This document shows, piece after piece, positions 38,955 through 47,002 of a DNA stretch of 64,000 nt. A program made the position numbers and the translations under genes. This DNA is from G963662605 sp963662605 (GTDB taxonomy: Bacteria > Bacteroidota > Ignavibacteria > Ignavibacteriales > Ignavibacteriaceae): contig OY759785.1 of NCBI GenBank assembly GCA_963662605.1, positions 3,038,001 through 3,102,000 on the forward strand, read 5' to 3'. Under the pieces are notes generated by a model. That model searched no databases, had not been told where the DNA came from, and worked only from the letters and a program-made list of their open reading frames with translations. Position 1 is the stretch's first letter; the number at the start of each line of letters is the position of its first letter.

Positions 38955-39964
38955 AAATACAAATCTCTATGCGATATAGTTTAGCGGTATTGATGCTTCT
39001 TTCAATATCACTCGGCGCACAGCCTAAATTTGAATCTACGAATGCAGCACCGGGTGAATTCAGCAGAATGGGTTTTCTTCCACGCGGCGTGGCGATGGGT
39101 AATGCGATGTCCGCTGTTAACTCAGGAAGCGTTTCTGCATTTTACAATCCTGCCCTGCCTGTCTTTCAGGAAGGCAATGATTTTCAGGCGGCATATACAT
39201 TCTTGAGTATGGATCGCCACCTAAACTATCTGAACTTCTCCAGACGGTTTGATTTCTACTCTTCAAAAGATACATCGGCAGTTAAGAAACCGATTTCATC
39301 GGCAGGCATTTCTTTCGGAATTATCAATGCGGGAGTAAGCAACATTGACGAGCGGAACGATGACGGTATTAAAACCGGAGATCTTTCGACTTCCGAAAAT
39401 CTTTTCTTCTTGTCCTTCGCCAATAGATTTTCGAAAAAATTTGCGATCGGCGTTACTGCAAAACTGTATTATTATAAACTCTATGAATCAATGTCCGCAA
39501 CGGGAATGGGACTTGACATAGGATGTATTTACTCCATTCAGGATAATCTCAGAGTATCTTTTGTCATGGCCGACCTTAACGCCAAGTACAAATGGGATTC
39601 ATCCAGCCTATACGGAACTGATGGAACAATCACGTCGAATAATTTTCCGGAGACAAAAAAATTAGGTGTCAGCTATTTCGAAAATACATACGGTATATTG
39701 TTTGCCGGCGAACTTGAATTTAACAATTACGGACGTAAATTAGTCCGTTTCGGTGCAGAGTATCAGATATATGAAAATCTTTATCTGCGCGGTGGACTCG
39801 ACAATATTGTGCTGAATAATTCCGATGAAATCATTCAGCCATCCGGTGGATTCGCGTACTTTGCAAAAGTCGGGAACTATACTCTGGGTGTTGAATATGG
39901 AGTTGTTGCCGAACAATATTCAAACGGCATGAGACACACTGCCGGTTTGCATTTTATTTTTTAA
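38951..39964 (+). CDS. PorV/PorQ-family outer-membrane protein
   Basis: The 337-residue protein starts at GTG 38951, chosen because GTGA overlaps the upstream stop; ATG 38969 is the alternative. A signal peptide (YSLAVLMLLSISLGAQ) precedes the family signature PRGVAMGNAMSAVNSGSVSAFYNPAL. The remainder has alternating beta-strand patterning and ends in an aromatic residue (LHFIF), as outer-membrane barrels do. PorV shuttles T9SS cargo to the sortase complex; PorQ-type and UPF0164 homologues are less understood. Its place directly after a T9SS cargo gene fits a secretion role. Confidence 0.82.
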   Translation: MKIQISMRYSLAVLMLLSISLGAQPKFESTNAAPGEFSRMGFLPRGVAMGNAMSAVNSGSVSAFYNPALPVFQEGNDFQAAYTFLSMDRHLNYLNFSRRFDFYSSKDTSAVKKPISSAGISFGIINAGVSNIDERNDDGIKTGDLSTSENLFFLSFANRFSKKFAIGVTAKLYYYKLYESMSATGMGLDIGCIYSIQDNLRVSFVMADLNAKYKWDSSSLYGTDGTITSNNFPETKKLGVSYFENTYGILFAGELEFNNYGRKLVRFGAEYQIYENLYLRGGLDNIVLNNSDEIIQPSGGFAYFAKVGNYTLGVEYGVVAEQYSNGMRHTAGLHFIF

Positions 39965-39988
39965 GAAATTTGAATTGAGTCATTGGTC

Positions 39989-40894
39989 ATGAGAATACGC
40001 ATTATAGTTTTTGCTGCTTTGATTTCTTCACAATTAATTCTTGCACAAAGCGCCGGTAATTCCGGCATGGCATTTCTGAAACTCGGTTCGGGAGCAAGAA
40101 ACATTGCTCTTGGCGATAACGGAATGACCCTTGCAAATGATGCGACTTCGATATTTTATAATCCGGCAAACCTTGCAATGAATGAGAACCAGGAAGTATT
40201 TGTTGCACACAACCAATGGATGCAGGATGCAAGCAGCGAAATGCTCGGCGTTAAATTCACGTTTCTGGGATTGCCTCTTGGTGTTGGGATAAACGCTACG
40301 ACAATCCGCGGCTTTGAAATCAGAAGTCAGGCAAGCGCTGAAAAAGAAGGCTCTTTCGATATTCACTATTTCTCGGGAGCGGTCTCTACCGGCTTCAGCA
40401 TTACCGATCAGATTATGGGTGGTATAGCAATAAAATATCTGTATGAGGGTATTTATGTTGATAACGCCGACGGTATCGGCTTCGATTTCGGAGCCCGCTA
40501 CAATAACCTCTTCCCTGATTTTTCGATGGCTTGCGCTCTCAAGAATGTCGGCTCAATGACAAAATTAAAAAATGAAAAAACAGTACTGCCTGCCGAATTC
40601 AAACTCGGCGGCTCTTATGCCCTTCCGGAATATTTTCCGAAATTCGATTTTAACGCGGGGGTCGAATTCCAGAAATATCTTAAGGATGACAACGAACATC
40701 TGAACTTCGGGTTGGAAACATTATATGATAAAATGTTCTCAATCAGACTCGGATACATGACAAACTATGAAGCAAAAGGTTTCTGCGGCGGTATCGGCGT
40801 AACATGGCATTCAGTCACGTTTGACTATGCCTTCACTCCGTACTCCTACGACCTTGGTGACGGCCATACGTTTTCTCTTAAAATAGGTTTATAA
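39989..40894 (+). CDS. Second PorV/PorQ-family outer-membrane protein
   Basis: The 301-residue protein starts at ATG 39989; an in-frame TTG two codons earlier is less likely. The signal peptide is RIIVFAALISSQLILAQ. The signature FLKLGSGARNIALGDNGMTLANDATSIFYNPANLA is longer and closer to UPF0164/PorV-type proteins than that of the upstream paralogue. Beta-barrel patterning continues to the end (FSLKIGL). Two such genes side by side may give separate specificities or a hetero-oligomer. Confidence 0.83.
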   Translation: MRIRIIVFAALISSQLILAQSAGNSGMAFLKLGSGARNIALGDNGMTLANDATSIFYNPANLAMNENQEVFVAHNQWMQDASSEMLGVKFTFLGLPLGVGINATTIRGFEIRSQASAEKEGSFDIHYFSGAVSTGFSITDQIMGGIAIKYLYEGIYVDNADGIGFDFGARYNNLFPDFSMACALKNVGSMTKLKNEKTVLPAEFKLGGSYALPEYFPKFDFNAGVEFQKYLKDDNEHLNFGLETLYDKMFSIRLGYMTNYEAKGFCGGIGVTWHSVTFDYAFTPYSYDLGDGHTFSLKIGL

Positions 40895-40918
40895 GATATT
40901 GCAAATAGTGTAATTGTC

Positions 40919-41056
40919 ATGGCTAAGAAAAAAAAGAAAATTCCCATACGGATTCCAGTCCCCCAAAAGCCTCCCAAGACCGAAGAGGATAAAACCGTAT
41001 ATAATCGTAAAAAACAAAAGCAGTCCGTAAAAAAAGAACTCGGCACTAAATATTAA
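40919..41056 (+). CDS. Small Lys-rich protein, 45 residues
   Basis: The ORF reads MAKKKKKIPIRIPVPQKPPK and ends KKELGTKY. It fits tightly between the PorV-like gene (24 bases upstream) and the glycosyltransferase (one base downstream), in the same direction. This spacing is the main argument that it is real. The composition (about one third Lys, Pro-rich centre, no hydrophobic core) suggests a disordered, nucleic-acid- or ribosome-binding peptide, but no family is recognised. Confidence 0.6.
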   Translation: MAKKKKKIPIRIPVPQKPPKTEEDKTVYNRKKQKQSVKKELGTKY

Positions 41057-41057
41057 C

Positions 41058-41870
41058 ATGGTAAAATCAGCAACTCTCATCATCTCCTTCTACAACAACC
41101 TCGGCTACTTACAACTTCTTTTGGCAGCTCTCGAAAAACAGACAGAACAAAACTTTGAAGTAATCATAGCCGATGACGGCAGCGATACAAAACTACTGCC
41201 CGATCTGGAAAATCTCATTTCCAAATCTCCATTGCAAATAATTCATCTCTGGCAGCCCGATTTCGGATTCAGGAAGAACAAGATTCTTAACAAAGCGATA
41301 TTGCAGGCAAAGAGCGATTACATTATCATCATTGACGGTGACTGTGTTCCCCATCCCGCATTTATCCATGAACATATGCTCGCGGCGGAAAAGAATACCA
41401 TACTGACCGGCAGACGGGTAAATCTTTCTCAAGCTATTACAAAGCAGCTTACTCCCGCGAATATTCGAGAGGGGTACCTGCAAAAGAACTTTACGAAACT
41501 TGTCCGCGACGGCATCCAGGGCGGTTCATTTGATGTTGAAAAAGGATTTTATATAACAAGCAGGTTTCTAAGAAACTTTTTCAATAACAAATACCGCGGT
41601 ATACTCGGTTGTAATTTCTCAGCACATAAAAGTGATTTTCTGGAAGTCAACGGTTTTGACGAACGCTATCAGGCGCCGTCAATAGGCGAAGATTCGGATA
41701 TTCAGTACCGGTTTGAACTGCTGACAAAGAAAATCAAATCACTGAACAATATCGCCGTGCAGTATCACCTCTATCACCCGATACAGGAGCGCTCACAAAA
41801 AAATCTCGATTTGTTTGAGCAGGTAAAACAGGCAGGCAAGGCATACACCGAGTTCGGAATAAAAAGATAA
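41058..41870 (+). CDS. Family 2 glycosyltransferase
   Basis: The 270-residue soluble GT-A enzyme starts at ATG 41058. Motifs are TLIISFYNNLGYLQLLLAAL, IIADDGSDTKLLPDL, IIIIDGDCVPHPAFI (DxD-like) and LGCNFSAHKSDFLEVNGFDE with GEDSDIQYR, as in GT2 enzymes with a GT7C-like acceptor region. No membrane segment is visible. It is the last gene of the 36604-41870 run and converges with a GT9 gene. It may add sugars to lipopolysaccharide or a surface glycan. Confidence 0.9.
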   Translation: MVKSATLIISFYNNLGYLQLLLAALEKQTEQNFEVIIADDGSDTKLLPDLENLISKSPLQIIHLWQPDFGFRKNKILNKAILQAKSDYIIIIDGDCVPHPAFIHEHMLAAEKNTILTGRRVNLSQAITKQLTPANIREGYLQKNFTKLVRDGIQGGSFDVEKGFYITSRFLRNFFNNKYRGILGCNFSAHKSDFLEVNGFDERYQAPSIGEDSDIQYRFELLTKKIKSLNNIAVQYHLYHPIQERSQKNLDLFEQVKQAGKAYTEFGIKR

Positions 41871-41877
41871 ATTCTCC

Positions 41878-41913
41878 CTTCCTAACCCAGGGGTTAACCC
41901 CTGGGTTAGGAAG
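41878..41913. repeat. Perfect 36-bp palindrome between convergent genes
   Basis: CTTCCTAACCCAGGGGTT is followed directly by its exact reverse complement, with no loop. It begins eight bases after a plus-strand stop codon and could act as a bidirectional terminator. There is no T-tract, and the form is more like a REP-type element. Confidence 0.85.
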
Positions 41914-41930
41914 GATAGTTCCTTGCACCC

Positions 41931-41967
41931 GACATTCTTTGCGTACTTGGCATTCTCTGCGGTAAAT
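41931..41967 (+). repeat. Dispersed intergenic repeat (family R), copy 1
   Basis: The text TTTGCGTACTTGGC...TCTGCGGTAAAT matches the consensus of the copies at 55241, 59833 and 60322 (TTTGCG-CTT-GCG-GCTTAGCGGTTAAAT). Its end touches the stop codon of the minus-strand GT9 gene. Confidence 0.7.
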
Positions 41968-41968
41968 C

Positions 41969-43027
41969 TTATGAGATATATTTCTTCACCGCCGCGTACA
42001 CCCTCTCGACATCCAGCATTTTGATACATTTGAATTCCATATCAACTCTTCTGCATTCAAGGGGTTTGGGTGAATAGTAAAAGCATGGTGCGCAGACCAA
42101 CTCAAGCGTTACAATAGTGTGTTCAGTCTGCCATGGATGGATATATGAAATGTTTGTCGGGCCGATAATTGCAACGACTTTTCTTTTCATAGCAGAGGCG
42201 ACATGCATAAGGCTGGAATCATTCGTTACAAACAGATTACATTTCTTAATAAGTGCAGCCGACTCCGCCAGATTTTTTGATTGCGGAATAAGCACGTTCT
42301 CACTCCCCGCCAATTCACAGATTGTGTTTTTTAATTCGGCTTCTTCAGACCCGCCGAACAGCAGTATTTTAGCGTTATGTTCGACTGCAAGTTTTTTTGC
42401 GAGCTCCGCAAATTTCTCCGGCTCCCATCTGCGCTTAATATGATTTTTTAGTGTCGAACATCCTGCGTGAAAACCGATAATCAGATCATCATTCTTTAAG
42501 TTCAGCCGCTGAAATTCAGCCTGCGCGGCGGACTCGTCCTCATCATTCAGAGTAAATACGAGATCAGGCATTTCGGCATCTTCAAAACCGAGAAGCTTCT
42601 GTGTCAATAGAATATTCTCTTCGACATTATGCAAATTATCATCTTCGGTAATGAGAACAGTATTCAGGTGACTTAAATGCTTCTTACCTTTGCGAAGATA
42701 GTCCACCCCCGCACGCTGTTTCGCATTGATAAATCGCTGAATCAGATTATATTCTTTTCGGTTTGCCGGATACACGTTGATCGAGTAATCATAATTCCCT
42801 CGCAATGTAAGAAGGAATTTGAAAGACCTGAATGCCCCTTCTTTCATGAAATCGAAATAGATAACATTGCTTAAGAATCCTGTACGCTTGTACATATCCT
42901 CAACACCTCTGAACATAACAAGAGCGTCTACCTGTGCATCGGGGTAATGTTTTCTTATCAGGGCAAGCGAAGGCGTGTACATGAGTGCATCGCCGATACC
43001 GGAAAGCGCGAGTACGAGAATTTTCAT
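41969..43027 (-). CDS. GT9 (ADP-heptose:LPS heptosyltransferase-like) glycosyltransferase
   Basis: The 352-residue protein starts at ATG 43027, where the Rossmann strand begins (MKILVLALSGIGDALMYTPSL); 16 upstream in-frame residues are atypical. Typical GT9 features are the GIGD loop near the N-terminus, the nucleotide-sugar region IGFHAGCSTLKNHIKRRWEPEKFAELAKKL, LLFGGSEEAEL, and NLFVTNDSSLMHVASAMKRKVVAIIGPTN. It probably builds the LPS core. One base separates it from the small gene upstream. Confidence 0.9.
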   Translation of the reverse strand: MKILVLALSGIGDALMYTPSLALIRKHYPDAQVDALVMFRGVEDMYKRTGFLSNVIYFDFMKEGAFRSFKFLLTLRGNYDYSINVYPANRKEYNLIQRFINAKQRAGVDYLRKGKKHLSHLNTVLITEDDNLHNVEENILLTQKLLGFEDAEMPDLVFTLNDEDESAAQAEFQRLNLKNDDLIIGFHAGCSTLKNHIKRRWEPEKFAELAKKLAVEHNAKILLFGGSEEAELKNTICELAGSENVLIPQSKNLAESAALIKKCNLFVTNDSSLMHVASAMKRKVVAIIGPTNISYIHPWQTEHTIVTLELVCAPCFYYSPKPLECRRVDMEFKCIKMLDVERVYAAVKKYIS

Positions 43028-43028
43028 G

Positions 43029-43244
43029 CTATGATTTGAAATACTTGGAAATGTCGGGCTTGGGCCTGTTCGCAAAATATGTCTGATGCAAAACCCTCAG
43101 ACGCGCCATGGAGACCGTATCGAAATCCTCTTCGTCCTTTTCCCGCTTCACAAACATTTTGTATGCTTCAAGGTCTTTCGGAGTCATCTTATTTTCAAAA
43201 CGCTTCAGCTCTTCCAGCAATTTCTTTTGTTCTCTGAAACCCAT
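43029..43244 (-). CDS. Small charged helical protein, 71 residues
   Basis: The protein (MGFREQKKLLEELKRFENKM...) is rich in Glu, Lys and Arg, with heptad-like leucines suggesting a coiled coil. No family is recognised. It is immediately upstream of the GT9 gene in the same direction (one-base gap), which supports it as a real gene. Confidence 0.65.
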   Translation of the reverse strand: MGFREQKKLLEELKRFENKMTPKDLEAYKMFVKREKDEEDFDTVSMARLRVLHQTYFANRPKPDISKYFKS

Positions 43245-43340
43245 AGTCAGTCTTTTGATGAATTAATTTTGCTATATTAAAATAACGATTTATGCAAACA
43301 TATGCCGAATTAATTACTCGCGCAATTCAGGTATTTTTGA

Positions 43341-43943
43341 ATGATTAAAAACAATCCTCGTCTGAAATACTATATACTTCATAAGCCATATGGTGTTCTA
43401 TCTCAGTTCTCCGATAAAGAAGGCCGGAAAACACTCATGGATGTCGTCAGGATGCCAAAAGATCTCTATCCCGTAGGTAGATTGGATATGGACAGCGAAG
43501 GACTGTTATTGCTCACAAATGACAAAAGGCTGACCGATGCCCTGCTCAACCCGAAAAACAGCCACACACGTGAGTATTACGCGTTTATTGAGGGTATTCC
43601 AACCGAAGCCGAACTCCGCCTTTTGGAGTCCGGTGTTGAGATTGAAGGTAAAGTCACCCTGCCTGCCAAAGCTTCACCATTGAAACGCCCTCCGGCAGTA
43701 CCTGAGAGAGTGCCGCCTCCAAGAACGTACGAGACCCACATCTACAGTTGGCTGCGACTCACCATTACCGAAGGCAGAAACCGTCAGGTGCGCAAAATGA
43801 CCGCGAAAATCGGGCATCCCACATTGAGGCTCATCCGCTGGAAGATAGCCAACCTGTCACTTGATGGATTAGCTGCGGGAGAATTCAGGGAATTGAAAGA
43901 TTTCGAGTTGAAGAAATTATTCAGACTGTTGTCCATAAGTTAG
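43341..43943 (+). CDS. RsuA/RluE-family 23S rRNA pseudouridine synthase
   Basis: The 200-residue protein has no S4 domain and begins directly with YYILHKPYGVLSQF, as RluE does. The catalytic Asp lies in YPVGRLDMDSEGLLLLTND. Further family motifs are EYYAFIEGIPTEAEL and ITEGRNRQVRKMTAKIGHPTLRL. RluE modifies U2457 of 23S rRNA in E. coli; RluE is the closest match by layout, but the target here is inferred. Confidence 0.9.
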   Translation: MIKNNPRLKYYILHKPYGVLSQFSDKEGRKTLMDVVRMPKDLYPVGRLDMDSEGLLLLTNDKRLTDALLNPKNSHTREYYAFIEGIPTEAELRLLESGVEIEGKVTLPAKASPLKRPPAVPERVPPPRTYETHIYSWLRLTITEGRNRQVRKMTAKIGHPTLRLIRWKIANLSLDGLAAGEFRELKDFELKKLFRLLSIS

Positions 43944-44474
43944 CAATCCGTTTGCTATACAGAACCCAAACAATATGGATTTTAAGCTCCTACCTTCTTC
44001 TCCCACGACCACTCCGACTACGGGCACGTTTCAGAGTATGTTGCAGGCCGATTCATGGATACTTAATAACTAATCCACAAAATAAATGAACTCATCAACC
44101 CCAGCCCTTCTTCTCTTACAAAGAAAAGAAGGGAGCAACCGCATTCATACTCTCGTATATCCAATTTTATGCATCATTTTTGCCCCTTTTCTCTTGTTAA
44201 GAGAAAAGGGGTTGGGGATATGAGTTCATTTTACTAAACGTAATAGCCCCTCATTTTTCAAAGGTAAAATTACCCAGATCGTATATGTTGGCGCAGATTT
44301 TTGCAATATAATCTTAATTTATAGGTCGGAAATATGGAGGCACCTTTAACAAGGGATTTGCTCTTCTTCAGCAGTAAAAAAAAGCTTAAAAATAAGCTCA
44401 AAAAAGCGAAAACTTTCTTTGAGATTGGCGCTAAAAATTTGTAAATTACTACGCTTAAATGGAGAAAAAATGCT
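43944..44474. other. 531-base spacer upstream of dnaN
   Basis: No gene was found. The spacer contains a two-hairpin element (44084-44231). One DnaA-box-like nonamer (TAATCCACA, 44071-44079, one mismatch) is present, but no cluster, so an origin is not supported. A TATAAT hexamer near 44305 lacks a matching -35. The dnaN promoter should lie in the last 200 bases. Confidence 0.5.
44084..44231. repeat. REPIN/MITE-like element with two inverted hairpins
   Basis: Terminal inverted repeats AAATGAACTCAT (44084-44095) and ATGAGTTCATTT (44220-44231) are perfect. Inside are two related hairpins in opposite orientation: 44105-44133 (13-bp arms, one mismatch, loop ACA) and 44183-44211 (13-bp perfect arms CCCCTTTTCTCTT, loop GTT). 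No ORF is present. Confidence 0.8.
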
Positions 44475-45584
44475 ATGAAATTTAATATCAACAGTCGTGC
44501 TTTAGAGAAGGTTTTAGCCAAAGTTCTTCCGGTAATTCCGGCGAAAACTCCGGCTCAACAAATTGAAAATTTTCTCTTCCAGATAAATGAAAATTTACTC
44601 ACGGTTACTGCAACCGACCTTGAATTATTCCTTCAAAGCAGCATCACGGTTGATGCCACTGAAGATTTTGAGGGACTCATCCCTGCAAAACTATTTTTTG
44701 ATATTGTCCGCTCACTGCCCGACGCTCAGTTGTCATTTGAAACAACTGCCGGCAGCAAACTGAAATTAAAAACCAGTTCAGGTACATATCATGTAGGATA
44801 CACGGAAAACGTTGATTTCCCTGCTGTCCCCTCCATTAACTACACCAAGCAATTTAATCTTTCGGGCAAATCTCTGAAAAGAGCTTTGGAACAGTCAACG
44901 TTCGCTATCGGCAAAGAGCCGTTGAAAGCTGCAATGACCGGACTGCTTTTTGACTTCACGGATGAAGGTCTGAAATTTGTTGCAACCGATGGACATAAGC
45001 TCGTCCGCTTTATCAACAAGACTATCCGTTTCAGCGAACCTGAACAGATTATCGTTCCCGAAAAGGCAATCTCCATTTTGTCAAAACTGTTAACCGATGA
45101 TAATGTTGATGTTCACTATACATCAACAAATGTCCATTTCAAATTAGATGACATCAGCATGATCTCTGTTCTCATAGCACAGAAATATCCTGCTTACAAC
45201 AGTGTCATTCCTCTCGAAAACGAAAATATACTTAAAATTGATGTTGATCCGCTCTTAACCGCGGTTAAACGTATGCAGGTTTTTGCAAACTCAAATTTCC
45301 AACAGGTAAAATTGAGCATTAGCGAAAAAGCAGTTGAACTTTCTACCGAAGATATTGACCACGGTTCAAGCGGAAGCGAGACCGTCGAGGGTGAATACAT
45401 TGGGTCGCCGATGAACATCGGGTTCAACACGAGCTTTTTATATGAAGTACTTAGTCATTTAAAAAATGAAAAAATCGCTTTCCGGTTCGATACGCCGACA
45501 CGCGCGGCTATCGTTGAAAATACTGCGGCGAAAGAAGATGAAGATCTTCTGATGCTGCTTATGCCGGTACGGTTGAATTCGTAG
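44475..45584 (+). CDS. dnaN: DNA polymerase III beta subunit (sliding clamp)
   Basis: The 369-residue protein starts MKFNINSRALEKVLAKVLPVIPAK and contains NFLFQINENLLTVTATDLELF and LKFVATDGHKLVRF, the conserved clamp motifs; it ends with MLLMPVRLNS, the conserved C-terminal MPMRL-type tail. It forms the ring that tethers the replicative polymerase. recF follows after two bases. dnaA, the usual upstream neighbour, is absent. Confidence 0.97.
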   Translation: MKFNINSRALEKVLAKVLPVIPAKTPAQQIENFLFQINENLLTVTATDLELFLQSSITVDATEDFEGLIPAKLFFDIVRSLPDAQLSFETTAGSKLKLKTSSGTYHVGYTENVDFPAVPSINYTKQFNLSGKSLKRALEQSTFAIGKEPLKAAMTGLLFDFTDEGLKFVATDGHKLVRFINKTIRFSEPEQIIVPEKAISILSKLLTDDNVDVHYTSTNVHFKLDDISMISVLIAQKYPAYNSVIPLENENILKIDVDPLLTAVKRMQVFANSNFQQVKLSISEKAVELSTEDIDHGSSGSETVEGEYIGSPMNIGFNTSFLYEVLSHLKNEKIAFRFDTPTRAAIVENTAAKEDEDLLMLLMPVRLNS

Positions 45585-45586
45585 GA

Positions 45587-46699
45587 ATGATTCTACAGCA
45601 TTTAGCGGTAAAAAATTTTCGGATTCATCAGGATAGTGAAGTTGAATGTTCTCCCGGCCTCAATTTTATCATTGGCGGCAACGGAGAAGGAAAAACTTCA
45701 TTAATCGAGGCCATTTATTCCCTATGCACAACTAAAAATTTTAAAGGGGCAAGTGACATTGAACTGACCCGCTTTAATGATTCCGGTTATGAAGTTGCAG
45801 GAATATTTTACAGTACCGCACCGCGCAAGGTACGGATTGTATATGCAGGCGCCGAAGGAAAACGCAATTATGTACTTGACGGAAAGACGGTATTCCGTTC
45901 ATCGGAGGTGATCGGAAAATTTCCCGTGGTATTGTTAACACCTGATGATTTGGTTTTGACTCAGGGTGCGCCTTCGGATAGAAGAAAGTTTGTTGATTCG
46001 GTTATTTCACAGTCGAGCGAATACTATCTTTCACAGCTGCTTGACTATAACCGTATTTTGAAACAGCGGACAGCTCTGCTGAACGCTCTGCGGGAATTCC
46101 GCAGCAATGATTATCTGATTGAACTGGACGCATGGGATACCCAGTTGGTTAAGGTCGGGACAAGCCTGATACAATACCGCAAGAAATTCATTGATGAGTT
46201 TCAGACGTATGTAACCGACGCGTACAGATTTATCATGGAAAATGTTGAACTCCCGGCAATTGAGTATCCGCTGCTCCGGGAAAGTGTTCTTAGTATTGAT
46301 GAAGAAACGTTCGCAAAGAAACTTGCTACACGCAGAGATGAAGAGATTCGCAGAGCCGCGAATCTTACCGGTCCCCACAGAGACGACTTCATTTTCTCTA
46401 TTAACGGCAAGCCGTTAAAAACCTACGGCTCGCAGGGACAGCATAAAACGTTTCAGGTTGCGCTCCGGTTCGCGCAGTTCTTTTATCTGAAAGAAAAGTC
46501 AGCCGGTACCCCCGTCTTTTTATTGGACGATGTGTTCGGTGAGCTCGATACTAAACGCAGTGTAAAGATAAGCGCGTATTTACGGGAAGTGGGACAGGCA
46601 TTTATCACGATTACGGATTTTTCAAACTACGGATTCCTGTCCAAACTTGAAGGCGATAAAATTATACGGGTAACAAAAGGTACCGTAACGTATGAATGA
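45587..46699 (+). CDS. recF: DNA replication and repair protein RecF
   Basis: The 370-residue SMC-like ATPase has Walker A in FIIGGNGEGKTSLIEAIY, the conserved LTPDDLVLTQGAPSDRRKFVD, the ABC-type signature region YGSQGQHKTFQVALRFAQ and Walker B in PVFLLDDVFGELD. RecF loads RecA at gapped DNA with RecO and RecR. It is the normal neighbour of dnaN and overlaps the following DUF721 gene by eight bases. Confidence 0.97.
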   Translation: MILQHLAVKNFRIHQDSEVECSPGLNFIIGGNGEGKTSLIEAIYSLCTTKNFKGASDIELTRFNDSGYEVAGIFYSTAPRKVRIVYAGAEGKRNYVLDGKTVFRSSEVIGKFPVVLLTPDDLVLTQGAPSDRRKFVDSVISQSSEYYLSQLLDYNRILKQRTALLNALREFRSNDYLIELDAWDTQLVKVGTSLIQYRKKFIDEFQTYVTDAYRFIMENVELPAIEYPLLRESVLSIDEETFAKKLATRRDEEIRRAANLTGPHRDDFIFSINGKPLKTYGSQGQHKTFQVALRFAQFFYLKEKSAGTPVFLLDDVFGELDTKRSVKISAYLREVGQAFITITDFSNYGFLSKLEGDKIIRVTKGTVTYE

Positions 46700-46979
46700 T
46701 AGTTTTCACAGCCTTTCACAGATAATTGCGGAAGAATCAAAGTTTAAACGGATCCGGGAACTGATCTGGAACGATGAAATCCTGAGCAAGTTTTTCATCA
46801 TCTTCCCCGATTTAAAAAATCATGTGCAGCCTGATAAGGTTTCAAAAAATACGCTGTACGTGAAAGTCGAAAACTCCGTTATGCGGAGCGAGTTAAAATT
46901 TCACGATGTTGAAATGATAGCAAAGATCAACGCATTCTTCAATGAAGAGCGAATTAAAAAAGTCAGATTTTTTTCTTGA
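46692..46979 (+). CDS. DUF721 (DciA-like) protein
   Basis: The 95-residue protein contains ELIWNDEILSKFFIIFPDLKNHV and LYVKVENSVMRSELKFHDVEMIAKINAFF, fitting DUF721, the DciA-related family found between recF and gyrB in many bacteria. DciA helps load the replicative helicase. This short form equals the conserved domain only. Overlap with recF supports coexpression. Confidence 0.8.
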   Translation: MNDSFHSLSQIIAEESKFKRIRELIWNDEILSKFFIIFPDLKNHVQPDKVSKNTLYVKVENSVMRSELKFHDVEMIAKINAFFNEERIKKVRFFS

Positions 46980-47002
46980 TAGTTAAAGTGAGTTAAGGAT
47001 TT

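Noticed and set aside
44334..44423. Short ORF upstream of dnaN (ATG 44334)
   Set aside because: It encodes about 30 Lys-rich residues interrupted by an A-run and stops early; nothing supports translation.
43944..44474. Replication origin upstream of dnaN
   Set aside because: Only one imperfect DnaA box is visible and dnaA is absent; the A+T-rich part is short.
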